Origin: Sordaria brevicollis
Taxonomy: Eukaryota; Ascomycota; Sordariomycetes; Sordariales; Sordariaceae
Assembly (NCBI GenBank): GCA_033439795.1
Contig: JAUTDP010000001.1
Location: 4,650,001-4,714,000 of the forward strand
Direction of reading: 5' to 3'
DNA: 64,000 nucleotides
Made by a program: the position numbers and the translations under genes. The stretch's first letter is position 1; each line of letters begins with the position of its first letter. Shown in pieces: positions 1 through 10,222 of this stretch. The notes under the pieces were generated by a model. That model saw only the letters and a program-made list of their open reading frames with translations. It did not search any database and was not told the origin of the DNA.

Positions 1-1163
1 TTCCACTTTCCTCCTTCCTGGCCTCCAGGTCTGCTGGCCTTGTCTCCATCCACTACCTATCTCTACGAAGACCAGACCAGGCATGAGCAGGCAAGGGTCA
101 GTGACGACGCTATAATCTCCATCAGATTGACCCGAGGGCGGTCTCCTTGCTTCCTTTTGGTTTTTCCACTTTCGTCAGCACGCTCTGCAGCTTTTTCTCA
201 AAATTTCTTTCTTTTCCCAACTCCCCATAGAGTTGAGGCGGCATCACTTAGGTTTCTGATTCCCCTACCTCTGATACTATTTCACATCGCATCACATCGC
301 ATCTCCCCCGGTAGACATCGGATCTTTTTGCAGCCTGTTTCTGCAACAGCTTTTCTCAGCTTTTCTCGACCGAACCCTGGATCAACTGGAAACCTCCACC
401 TGGCCAAGCCCAGTCGCCAATCTTCGGTCCCGGCCGTCCTTCCTCGCGCCCTCGTTAACGTTCCGACCGCCCAGGCGCCCATTGCCCAGACTGGGTTTCC
501 AGGGTGCACTGCAACCAAAAGGGAACAGCAGCAAAAGGGCATTGCTTGTTTGGCCATTTGCTTGGGCTCAAACCCCAACGACCGCACCGTATACCGCACC
601 GCACCGACCGGACATACTCCTAACTGTACTCCTCACGCACTCGTCTCCTCCGTTTTCCTCAGCTCCCTCCTCCGATCCCGAATCCCTCGTCCGCGGCTGA
701 GGCATTTCACCAGCATCCCTCGCCCATCCCATCAATCGTCCTTAGACGGGGTCCTGATCCTTGCGCCGCAGCTTTCGGTTGATACAGCCGCCGAATTGAA
801 ATTCTTGGTTTCGCCCCCAGCAACCCACTCCATCTAGAATCCGCTCGCATCATTTCCCATCTCGCCAATATCACGCTCTCACTACAACCTTTCGACATCC
901 ATCGAATCAAACCATCAACTATACACCAACGAAGCTGCTCAACTCTTCATTTCGACAACATCGTGCGCGCTGTACCTCGATCGACTCGATTCCTATCGCT
1001 TACATACCCTTTAACCGCTTGACCACGGACCATTAGCCTCCGCGGGTCACGGTACGACCACCTGCAGTTTTAGACGTCAGACCGACCGTCTTCCGCTACA
1101 AACGTATTCCATCATCCTCTCCCCGTCTGGTGCCTACCTCGTTACTCGTGGTAGCAAGCCAAG
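1..1163. other. Upstream region and probable 5' leader of the samB-like gene
   Basis: No recognisable gene. The stretch is rich in C and T on the + strand and contains several open frames (one of 265 codons at 40-837) whose translations are low-complexity Ser/Pro/Arg sequence with no motif I know. The last 300 bases (AC/TC-rich, ending close to the samB-like ATG at 1164) look like a long fungal 5' leader. The promoter cannot be placed by eye. Confidence 0.5.
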
Positions 1164-3038
1164 ATGAGGGAAGTCAACTTTAGCATACCCAACGTCAACA
1201 AGGCGTCCGTGGGCATCACCACAGCCTTGTATGACCGACGAGCGCTCGATTGCACCTCGACTCTTCCGTTGATCAACTCTCTAAACCATCTCGCCTATCT
1301 GACCACGTCATCGGCACGTATCCGAGACATACTCACCGTCGATGGCGGTATCGAGAGACTGGTCTGCATCCTGAAGGAGGGTCGCAGCAAGGATATGATG
1401 GACATGTGGAAGTGGAATCTGGCCTTCCAGTGCGTGGTCAACATTGGTGTGAGGGGCACGGAAAATGTCCGAACCCGCGTTGTTGAGGCCGACATGGTGC
1501 CTGTCATTGCCACTATCCTCGACAATTATATCAAAGTCATCGAAAGGGTACGCGAGAAGGCCGAAGAAGCAAAGCACAAATCGGATCCTCATCACCGGCA
1601 TAGGATTGGCGGCAGCAGCCGGGTGCATAAGTCTGCAAGCTTCTCTTCGAGGCCCACCAACGTAGACGTTGACCAACGCGCTTTCCGTCGTCAAGCTGCC
1701 CCACAGCCTATTGATGTTTCAGTAACCTTGGCTGGTCCTTCGACGGAAGCCGCTGCGCCGGATACTGAGACAACTCCGACCGCCTCCCGCTTTCCTGGTC
1801 ATACCCATGGTGAAAGGACTCCTTTCTCGGCACACCGCTCACATCATCATCACCACCATAGTGCTAGAACACAGGAATCGCATTCGACTGTGCCCTCACC
1901 TACTCGTCACGAAATCCAGCCTCCTACATCCGCCGGCCCATCATCTGTCGAAAACATCGATGGCTTTGCCAGAGCAGTGCGGGACAACGAGCGCCTACGA
2001 AACATGGCGCCATTTGTTCACGCAAACCTTACATCCCAGCCTGCCTCGCCGACAACTCCTTTGCCGACTAACGTCCGGCCACCTTCGATTCTGACCCCTA
2101 ATGGCCGCTCTCGCCGTCGACCTTCAATTCGTCACCAACACTCCACCGCTGCCGAGACCGATGATATGAACACCGATAGTGTGGTATCCGATGAGAACCA
2201 GGATGCTGAGATGTCCGGAACCGGAGACGTACAGAACGAGGTTGGAATCCAGCAGGTTTCGGTCGAAGACGGTGATGGTATGATGACGGGTGCTGCTCTC
2301 GATCTGGCCACCCCGACCGCTTCGGAAGCCCAAGAAGCTACAACTTTTAACATCACACACCAAGGTGCCGTGGACACCAGCATGGAAAACAACACAACAA
2401 CGCCAACTCAGGTAACCAACCTTGGATTGTCTCCGAATAGACCGACCATTGCGAATAACGCCCAGCCGTCAATGCCCAACTCGACTGTGCCACGGTACCT
2501 CCTGGATCGCCACGTCATCCCGAACCCGCAGATGCTCGCTGCCATGCCCAGGGAAGAGGACGTGTTGATGTCGTTGCAGCTTTTGGCATATGTATCAAAG
2601 TATTGCAACCTTCGCAAGTATTTCCAGAAATGCCATCTTGTGCCGAAGCTCAAGATTGGCAAGGAAATCAAACTTTTGGACGGCATTGATCCTGCCGAGC
2701 TGGAAGCCGAATTGGAGGCAGAAGAAGAAGAGTGCGAAGAGGAATATCTTCTCCCCAACGATCAAAACATCTTCCCCCTTGTGGAGAAGTTCACAGTCCG
2801 GTACCACAGCACAGACATGCAATACTGGGCCGGGGTGGTTATGAGAAACCTGTGCCGAAAGGACGATACCCGGGGAGGCATCCGACAGTGCGCTTACTAC
2901 CAGTGCGGCAAATGGGAAGAGTACACCAGGCAATTCGCGAAGTGCCGCCGTTGCCGGCGCACCAAGTATTGCAGTAAGGAATGCCAGAAAAGTGCATGGG
3001 CTTTCCACCGCCATTGGTGCATTGCCGCCACACCATGA
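1164..3038 (+). CDS. samB: MYND-type zinc finger protein, samB/MUB1 family
   Basis: Single-exon gene of 624 aa. The N-terminal 130 residues (starting MREVNFSIPNVNKAS) form the conserved ARM-like domain of the samB/MUB1 family. A long Ser/Pro/Thr-rich disordered middle follows, including a run of six His near residue 228. A second conserved block (about 470-570) has an acidic Glu-rich insert. A MYND zinc finger lies at residues 576-619, with ligands in the order C-x4-C, C-x2-C, C-x3-C, H-x3-C. In yeast, Mub1 works with the E3 ligase Ubr2 in turnover of Rpn4; in Aspergillus, samB affects nuclear position, septation and the timing of conidiation. The start is the first ATG of the conserved domain. 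Family assignment is strong; the role here is inferred from orthologues. Confidence 0.93.
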   Translation: MREVNFSIPNVNKASVGITTALYDRRALDCTSTLPLINSLNHLAYLTTSSARIRDILTVDGGIERLVCILKEGRSKDMMDMWKWNLAFQCVVNIGVRGTENVRTRVVEADMVPVIATILDNYIKVIERVREKAEEAKHKSDPHHRHRIGGSSRVHKSASFSSRPTNVDVDQRAFRRQAAPQPIDVSVTLAGPSTEAAAPDTETTPTASRFPGHTHGERTPFSAHRSHHHHHHSARTQESHSTVPSPTRHEIQPPTSAGPSSVENIDGFARAVRDNERLRNMAPFVHANLTSQPASPTTPLPTNVRPPSILTPNGRSRRRPSIRHQHSTAAETDDMNTDSVVSDENQDAEMSGTGDVQNEVGIQQVSVEDGDGMMTGAALDLATPTASEAQEATTFNITHQGAVDTSMENNTTTPTQVTNLGLSPNRPTIANNAQPSMPNSTVPRYLLDRHVIPNPQMLAAMPREEDVLMSLQLLAYVSKYCNLRKYFQKCHLVPKLKIGKEIKLLDGIDPAELEAELEAEEEECEEEYLLPNDQNIFPLVEKFTVRYHSTDMQYWAGVVMRNLCRKDDTRGGIRQCAYYQCGKWEEYTRQFAKCRRCRRTKYCSKECQKSAWAFHRHWCIAATP

Positions 3039-4779
3039 TTTTTACGGAACGATATCCGTTATTGATACCCCCCGGTACACACCTCCCGGGATACTTGCTG
3101 CTTGCATGGCGTTTTGCGTCTAATGTCTACTAGGAAGGGAAGTTGGGAACTCATGAGTGGTTGGGTTGGTTGGAGCGGCATTACGAGAGCAGAGCATATT
3201 CTCTTGTTGCATGGCGTTGCGCGATAAATATATCCAAGGTGGTTCAACGAATATGCATCACACACACAACTCATGCATTGGTTTTCTTTAACAACATCGG
3301 ACACATGGTCCATTCGATTAGCCCCTTGGTTTCAATTCCCTTTGTCTCTGCCTTACATTGATGCTTTTGACCCAGCTGGGTATGGTGTCTTTGAAAGTCT
3401 ATACATTACGACGACCAATCTTTCTAGATCAATTCCAATTGGCTCTCTCAATATAATTGGATTCTCCGTTATCACCACTAGCACACACTTGCTGTCTTGA
3501 GACCCGACACCGACCTTGCCATGAAGCCGATTAGCGTTGCAATGACACGACCGAAAACATAGAAGAACGCGCCGGTGTGGAAAGAAGGATTCTCGATTTG
3601 GACAAGGATTGGGACACGTAGCTGGTTTTGGAAGGGGTGGACACACTGATGGGTGGATGGTGGGAAGGCATCACGGGGTGGGCGTTCTCTGACTACTCTT
3701 TCCTTTTTTTTTTGTTTTGCTAGCATGTTATTACGTTTTTGCTCTCTTATACGGCTACCCAGGCATGGGTGAAGACAGAGTTAAGCGGTACACAGGCATC
3801 CACACATACACATACGCCCAAAGGGTGTTTTATTCATATTTCTGCTGTTTTCCATTCTTTTTCTACGTGACGATGATGATGATGCCAGTGGTGGTGATGA
3901 TGAGGCAAAACTGCGTGCGAGCAAGTAATGGACTGGTTGGCAAAAAAGACATGAGACAAGCATACGAATAATGAGCAAGACATGATGGCAACGATTGGAT
4001 ATATGGGATGACAACTGGTCATCAGATGGCAGAGAGTGATTTTACAAGAGAAGAGGAGCTACGTTGGGGGTCACAAGGAGAGCTTAAACAGGGAGTCTGT
4101 AATGACACTCGGTGCTAGGGGTTCCTTATGCGACTTAATTCTCTATATTGAACTGATGAAAATGTTGGCATCAACAGGTGGGATTTGAGCATGGCATCAA
4201 AATCTACCATGACTTAACCCAGCTTGTGGTTATTTGCTTACCACAAAGATGATGAAAACAGCCATGAAATCCGTGACCATGATTAAGGTACATGTTTGGA
4301 TAGAATGGATGGTCTCATTTGATGCCATGAGTCAAAGTACAATGAATGAACCGAATGTACACTTTAGTTTTACTAGTTCAAGGTCAACGGTAGATCATAT
4401 ATACTTGAATTGTCAAATGGTGCCAAAGACGAAGGGACCACATCAATCCCTTCCTTGGACATCTCATTCCCAACTCCGACCACCACTCCTACTCAGACCG
4501 ACAGATGCGCAGGTGCCTCTAGGTCTTGGGTCGCTATTGGGGTACATAAAGTTCTTTTCCACCACATCCTATCAGTAGTTCGTTTGTGTAATGGTAACGT
4601 TAACCTCCTAACCTACGCTATGTTGTTGACCTGTGCGTTTCGAAGTATCATGGCTATCCCGAGGCATGGGAAATTGCCAGTTTTGAATCCCGGTACGGCT
4701 CACGCTCTTCTTGGTTTTTTTTTTCTCCTACTTCTTTCCGGGTTGTTTACACTCATATCTCATCATCTCTCAACCCTGG
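3039..4779. other. Intergenic region between samB-like and cystinosin-like genes
   Basis: The region lies between two convergent genes, so it should hold both 3' ends. No protein-coding gene is supported. It contains a poly-T run near 3706-3716, GATGAT-type simple sequence near 3871-3903, and the tRNA-like relic listed separately at 4578-4724. Confidence 0.5.
4578..4724 (+). pseudogene. tRNA-Arg(CCU)-like relic with poly-T tract (candidate decayed Pol III unit)
   Basis: Positions 4578-4611 resemble the 5' half of a fungal tRNA-Arg(CCU): a GTGTAATGGTAACG D-arm/A-box-like segment followed by CTCCTAA, which would be the anticodon loop. At 4680-4690 a degenerate B box, GTTTTGAATCC, matches GGTTCGAATCC except for changes that read as C-to-T or G-to-A. 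A T10 run at 4715-4724 would serve as a Pol III terminator. The anticodon stem is about two bases short and the acceptor stem does not close, so this is not a functional tRNA as read. It may be a RIP- or drift-damaged tRNA with a long insert, or chance. Confidence is low. Confidence 0.3.
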
Positions 4780-5722
4780 CTACTGAATCCTTCTCTCCTC
4801 ATCCTCCTCACTTAACAACCGATCCGACTCTGCCTCCCCATCCGCCATCTTCCTTTCCCCGTTCGCATCCCGATAAAGCACATAATGCTGCACAATAAAC
4901 ACCAAATCATACACCATCGACACGTTCCCCAACATGAACTTGACCGGGTTCCCCGTGATCCCCGACCAATCCCCCTGCTGATAACTATCAATCGCCTGCT
5001 GCGCAATGGACAAAATCCCACCGCCGAAATCCAGCAAGATCTGCAGAATCGACCACCCCTCCGTCGAGCGGTTGCGGTAGTTGACAATAACCTGCGGCGT
5101 GTATTTAATGAGAGTAACAACCAGTTTGACATACGAGACGCCGTAAATGGCGTCTAGCCAGACCCACCCCTCAACAGCTGCGCTGGTTGAATCACGGACT
5201 GGTGAGGCCCACACGCGCAGGATAATGACGACGGCGCCGACGATGCACCCGAAGAAGGTTCCCAGGATGAAGCGGCTGGGACGGCTGCTGACGGGACTGG
5301 GGGCGAAACCCCATGCGCGCGGGAAGAGGTACTGGCTTGTGGTGACGAAGCAGAGGAGCAAGCCGTGGAAGGCGAAGGTGATGTCGTTGAACTGGACGGT
5401 TGGCGTGAGGCCCTTGTAGCGGGCTGCGTACTGGGCGCGGATCAAGACAGAGTAATAGAAGGCGACGTTGGAGACGGCGTAGGCGAAGAAACCTGGTTTG
5501 TTTTGTTAGTTCTAGAGGCTTGGTTGGGAAAAAATGAGTGTGAAGGAAAACTGAACTAAACTGACCTAGCGTGTTGATAAGAGGAAAGTCTATAGTAGTT
5601 CCCGACGTTGACTTTCGCCTGAAGTTGAGCATTGATTGGGGATAGAACGAGATGGACCAGCAGATGAAGTACGTCCAGCCAAGCACGTACGACAAGCCCG
5701 TCAAGAAATTGGAATCGGCCAT
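4780..5722 (-). CDS. Cystinosin/ERS1-type PQ-loop vacuolar transporter
   Basis: Two exons, 5722-5566 and 5492-4780, joined across a 73-nt intron (donor GTCAGT, acceptor CCAG), give 289 aa. The protein is a seven-helix PQ-loop carrier. The first PQ motif is SFYPQSMLNFRRKS (about residues 25-38) and the second is KYTPQVIVNYRNRS. The later block LLDFGGGILS aligns with the human cystinosin segment containing the Asp needed for proton-coupled cystine export. In animals this family exports cystine from lysosomes; yeast Ers1 is the fungal counterpart. The acidic C-tail carries ESDRLL, a fit to the [DE]xxxL[LI] sorting signal, which suggests the vacuole. The start (MADSNFLTG) precedes the first helix directly. 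Cystine as substrate is inferred from the family. Confidence 0.9.
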
Positions 5723-6838
5723 TGTTTACTGTGGCACAGCAGGCCAACGTGAGACGCCTCGCACAATGAAATCTCGAGAACACCGATGGGTTCGTTGTAC
5801 TACATGCGGATGTGATGAAGGTGGTAAAGAGGGACGTGCATGGGAAAGGGTTAGAGGTACCTGAAAGGTTTAGAGCCAAACGTCATCACGTGTGTAGTTA
5901 GCAGCTTACATAAACTATACGTGCCGTGAGAAAATGGCGATGTATTCGGCTATCTCCATCTTTCGGTCTCTAGACGTTCGTAGGTACATATCCACCTTGT
6001 CTCACGTTCAGTTACTTTCCTTGCTCTGCCTACTTCTCACAACCCTTGATGAAGAGTCATGTAGGAGGTTTGTGGGGTGAGAAGAACACCTTCGTGTAAC
6101 CCTAACCCTACAGTGTAATGATAGCAGAACCTATAAAGCCCAGACAGCTTAACATAACGGAAAGCAATTAGAAGCGTTTGGAAACAGGTTATTTTATTGT
6201 GTAAATAGCTAGCTATTGTGGCTAGATATTCGCTGGAGTTGGTGTCGTTGAGCCCACTTGGTCGTGGCTATATAGCCAACTGCCCCGACAAACCAACCGT
6301 GGCCTCCACTCTCTGGCCATGCACTAACAATGGCCATTTGAGGCTGTAGATACTTCCCACCCACTGGACCGCCCTCTTACATCGACCCCAAAACTCCCTT
6401 CCCCTTGGCGTGATCACTACGCGTCCGAATATGGCTATAGGGTTGGAGCTATCAAGCTACCATTCAGACCCTTTTATCTACTCTCCTTCATCATAAACGC
6501 ATCATCGTGTCCTCATCGGGTCGAGCTTCCGCATCAAGGGAATACTCGGCTTCCTTGTGCATCTACTCATCTTCACATCTCTCTCTCAAACATGACTTCG
6601 ATAACGCCAATTCATGGGGTATGGTGTGGTGAATATGCGTGGGGGGAAACTGTGAGATTCAAGCAATATAATTTTGCCGTGTTGTGACTTGTGTGTAGGG
6701 AACCGAAAGGTGAACGGGGAGACGTTCTTGGTAGGATTCTCAGATTGTGCCGTAATAAGCACTGCACCTGGGTCCTCGTTCCAATCTTCGACCTAACCCT
6801 TCCTTTCATAAACAGAGCTAGACGGATTGTACAGCGTT
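5723..6838. other. Intergenic region with telomere-like motif
   Basis: This lies between the cystinosin-like start and the nup-6 stop, so it holds the former's promoter and the latter's 3' end. No coding region is supported; frames here are short and without motifs. The one notable element is the telobox at 6097-6111. Confidence 0.5.
6097..6111. promoter_or_regulatory. Interstitial telomere-repeat motif (telobox-like)
   Basis: The + strand reads TAACCCTAACCCTAC, two and a half units of the TTAGGG telomere repeat on the other strand. Short AACCCTAA boxes are known fungal promoter elements bound by Myb/telobox factors. It sits about 375 bp upstream of the cystinosin-like ATG. The match is exact; a regulatory role is inference. 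Confidence 0.45.
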
Positions 6839-8807
6839 TTACATGTCCATCGACTCAGTGCCATTAGCACCGAAGTTGAAACCACCCGCCTGGGGGCCTG
6901 CGGAAGCACCGAATCCAAACTGCTGCTGAGACATGGCCTCATCACCAGCCTCATCCTCGTCAGAGAAGTACTTCTCGATGATGTTGTACGCCTTCATGTA
7001 AATCTCCTCGTTGGCGTTCGTCTGGCAGTCGTGAATCTTTTCCATGCCGCCGCACTCCTCAATGAACAGAGCATAGCGGTTGATGGAGTCAGGGCCATCG
7101 CCAGCTGCGTTCTTGTCGAGCTCTCCAACCTTGAGAATGTTCTCAAGACCGTCCAGAGCAACCTGGATGATCTTGTTGTCGGGGCAAGCAAGAAGGTCGC
7201 AAAGCGGCTTGATGCAGCCCTGAGCAACCAAGTACCTGATCTGATCGGGCTTCTGGAGACCACCGGAAGTGGCGTTGCTGATGGCCCAGCAGGCCTCCTT
7301 CCTCGTCTTGAGGTCGGCGTGAGAGAGCAGGTGGATCAGGGGAGGAATAATGTTGGCGTCGATAACACTCTGGATCTGAGCCGAGTTTCCAGCAGTGATG
7401 TTGCTGATGGTCCAGCATGCCTCCTTGCGAATGCCGTCCTTGTTGGAGCTCAGCAGAGACAAGAGGCAGGGAAGCGCACCGCAGTTAATGATAACCTGGG
7501 TCTGAACGTCGTCACCCGTCACAATGTTACCAACGGATCTAAGCGCGGGTGTCTGAACGGAGGTGGAAGCGTGCATAAGCAGCTCAACAAGACGCCTGGG
7601 AATGCCGGCCTCGATGACCGCCTGAATCTTGTCGTTAGATCCATCGGAGAGGTACGAGATGGCCCAGCAAGCATCAATGAGGACCTCATCGTCGAGCGAG
7701 TAGACGAGCTTGGCGAGAACAGGCAAAGCAGGGGCGATCTGGGATATGTTAGCAGATTTATTGCATTGCTCAAGCTCGGGAAAACTTACCGTGTCCCAAT
7801 CGGGCTGAGGGGTCTTGCCACGGCAGAAGTTGCTGAGAGTCCAGGTGGCGTTTCTAAGCATGCTGAGCTTCCGGCTGTCACCAAGAAGGGTCAACAGAGG
7901 GCGCAGAGCACCGCAGCTCAGGACGTAATCACGGCACTGAGGGCTATCACCGGCAATGTTGCCGAGAGCCCAGACAGCCTGCTCACGGACATCAGGCTCG
8001 GGGCTTCCAAGAAGCTCGACGAAAATGGGAACGGCACCAGCCTCAATGACAACCTGGGTTTGAGTGGCAGAGCCCGAGGCAATGTTGGTAAGGGCCCAAG
8101 CGGCCTCGAACTGGACCAAAGTGTGGGGGGAGCGAAGGAACTCGACGAAGCGACCAACAACGCCGGTCTTGATGACCTCCTCGATAGGGGGGTTACGCTC
8201 CTTGCTGAGCAGCTTTCTGAACTTGGTGGTCGCCTGAATCTGCTTATCGATCTCATTCGAGAAGACGCCCTCCACCATCTTGGGGAGGTCCTCGCTCAAC
8301 TACAGCAACTGGTTAGCATGTCGATATATACCATAACAAGTATCGAAGCATGACGATATTTGCAAGATGTGACCAGGGATTCAAAGTTGACTCAATGTTT
8401 GAGCTGGCGACCGCAGCCTGATCATAGGTTCGGCATGGGCGTTTGTGGCTCAAGCATTGCCATCATCATCGGCGGGGTACAAGTGGGGGAGGGAAAGGGA
8501 GGCACGACGGACGGACGCCGTAGCGACACGGCACCCAAGATGTAAGGGGCATGAAATATGAAGGTTTGCATACCTGGGACTCGGTGGGAGGGTTCTCATC
8601 GTCGCTGTCGGGGGCAGCACCAAGGGAAGCACCAGGACGGGAGTCGCCAGCACCGATACCGCGCCTCTTGGCCAAGTTCTCCTCGCGCTTCGCCTTGCGA
8701 ATCTCGACCTGCTGTTCCTCACGGCGGCGGCGAAGCTCATCAGGCTTGAAGGCGCTCTTGGCCTTGAACTGGGTGCGACGATGCTCGGGAATGTACCGGT
8801 CAGCCAT
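6839..8807 (-). CDS. nup-6: Importin alpha (karyopherin alpha); nup-6, the dim-3 locus
   Basis: Three exons, 8807-8574, 8299-7790 and 7738-6839, encode 547 aa. The first intron is 274 nt (GTATGC..TAG). The second is 51 nt, in frame, with branch site GCTAAC. Residues 1-78 are the importin-beta-binding domain: Arg/Lys-rich, starting [15 protein letters not shown], with the basic cluster [10 protein letters not shown]. About ten armadillo repeats follow with the usual Trp and Asn ladder (repeated forms of WALGNIAGD and CWAISN), then an acidic, Gly-rich tail. The protein binds nuclear localisation signals and imports cargo with importin beta. In N. crassa this gene is known as nup-6; its dim-3 allele impairs heterochromatin and DNA methylation. 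It is divergent from POT1, with about 1.4 kb between starts. An unspliced reading would insert 17 spurious residues. Confidence 0.95.
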
Positions 8808-8848
8808 GGTTGCGATGTGGTGTCAGGACGAAGATGTCCAGACGAATG

Positions 8849-8869
8849 GGTGGTGGTGGTGGTGGTGGT
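8849..8869. repeat. (GGT)7 trinucleotide tract
   Basis: Seven GGT units lie about 40 bp upstream of the nup-6 ATG; in the nup-6 transcript they would read as (ACC)7 in the 5' leader. Confidence 0.9.
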
Positions 8870-10222
8870 GATGTGGGAGGCGGCAAACGAGGGGCGATAC
8901 AATCGATGAAAGCCCGGCGGTTCAAGTTGCTGCGAGTCGTTCAAAGGTGGGTGGAGGTAATGTGATCAAAAAGGTCGAAGAGTCGGATCAGTCCAGTTGA
9001 TGCGGTCCTGCCAAAGCAATCCTGGATACGGGACGAAGGAGAGGATGCAGCGGGTGCGTTGTCGGCGAGACAGAAAAGGTCAAGAGAAAGAGGAAGAATG
9101 GGGCAGGTGGGTTGTGTGTTTTTTGAGGAGCGACGATGAAAGAATTTGGGACTTCGCCCGCGCCTCACAGCAAGCAGAAAGCGGAAACGAGAAGGCGGCC
9201 TGTCCGCCCCCCTCCACTTTCCACGGGGCGGGTGGTGGGCTTCCAACTTGTTATGGTGAAGGGAAGTGCGGGCGGGCAGTCACTGTGCCCTGGGCTGCCA
9301 CCCAGGCCTGAAGGCGGTCCAGTCACCGCACGCAGCGCCCAGTGCCACCAACTGGCCAGTAGGTAACAAAGTGCCACTGCCCGCCCGCAGTACAGTACGT
9401 TACAAACCGTAAGAATACAATTTACCTACTTCCAGCCAAAAGAAGGGAGTTTGGCTTCTGAAAGTGGGGATGGAAGAGTCAAGCTCGAGCACAGGCCACC
9501 GGAGACAGCTTTGTACCTTATCCGCTGTTCCGTGGTGCGCAGGTACTTATCGTCATTGGCCCCACGTCGAGCAGCTGGACCCTCCAGGCGACATTCTTCT
9601 CATTCCTTCCATATTGCTTCCGTCTTTGCTTTGAACGTCATGGATTGTTTTCAGCTTTAAATAGCCCCGTCAAAAATTGATCAACCTTAGGCTGCGTTCG
9701 TCGAGCAAAAGTAATCCCCCTTGGCAGAGATATGTTTAACATGTTTGAAAGAACGGTCCGGTCAGTAGGCCACTTTCGACTCCCTTTCCTTTTTCGGGCT
9801 GTGAGTTCAATGCTTGCGGACGGCTCCCTTCAGTTCACAGGTTGGCCTGTTCGGGAGTGCCCGACCCCTCATGACTAAGAGAAAGCACAGACCACATATG
9901 TCTGGAGCTGGAGGTGACCGTGACCTGAGCCCTGTGGCCCTGCAAGGGGCTTGCTAAAAGCACAGCGCTTTAAAGCGTGGAAGGTCTGGCCAGGCGGGAA
10001 GCCAAGACCATTCATTGCACATGCGGTCGCGCAAGCTTGGCGATTTACAGGTGCCATTAGATTTCTGCCTTTCACAGACGCGTAAAGTGAACGCGTAATG
10101 TACGGATAACACTGACCCAAAGTTCCCTATCGGGTAACTATCACGACGAAGGGATCTGTTGGTATTGTACTCACATATTCATCTGCCGTCATGTAATCGG
10201 AGCGGAGAGACTGGATATCCAG
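8870..10222. other. Divergent promoter region nup-6 / POT1
   Basis: About 1.35 kb between two divergent genes, with no supported coding region. Frames on both strands are short and without motifs. The nup-6 leader probably occupies the left part. The POT1 transcript may include an upstream exon here, since several CAG acceptor-like sites precede its ATG. Confidence 0.5.

Noticed and set aside
40..837. 265-codon frame upstream of the samB-like gene
   Set aside because: Low-complexity Ser/Pro/Arg translation from C/T-rich leader sequence, no motif, and competing frames of similar quality on both strands.
6827..8353. 508-codon open frame on the + strand opposite nup-6
   Set aside because: It mirrors the importin alpha coding strand; its translation has no motif and runs through both the 51-nt intron and exon sequence. 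This is a codon-usage shadow of a conserved gene, not a second gene.
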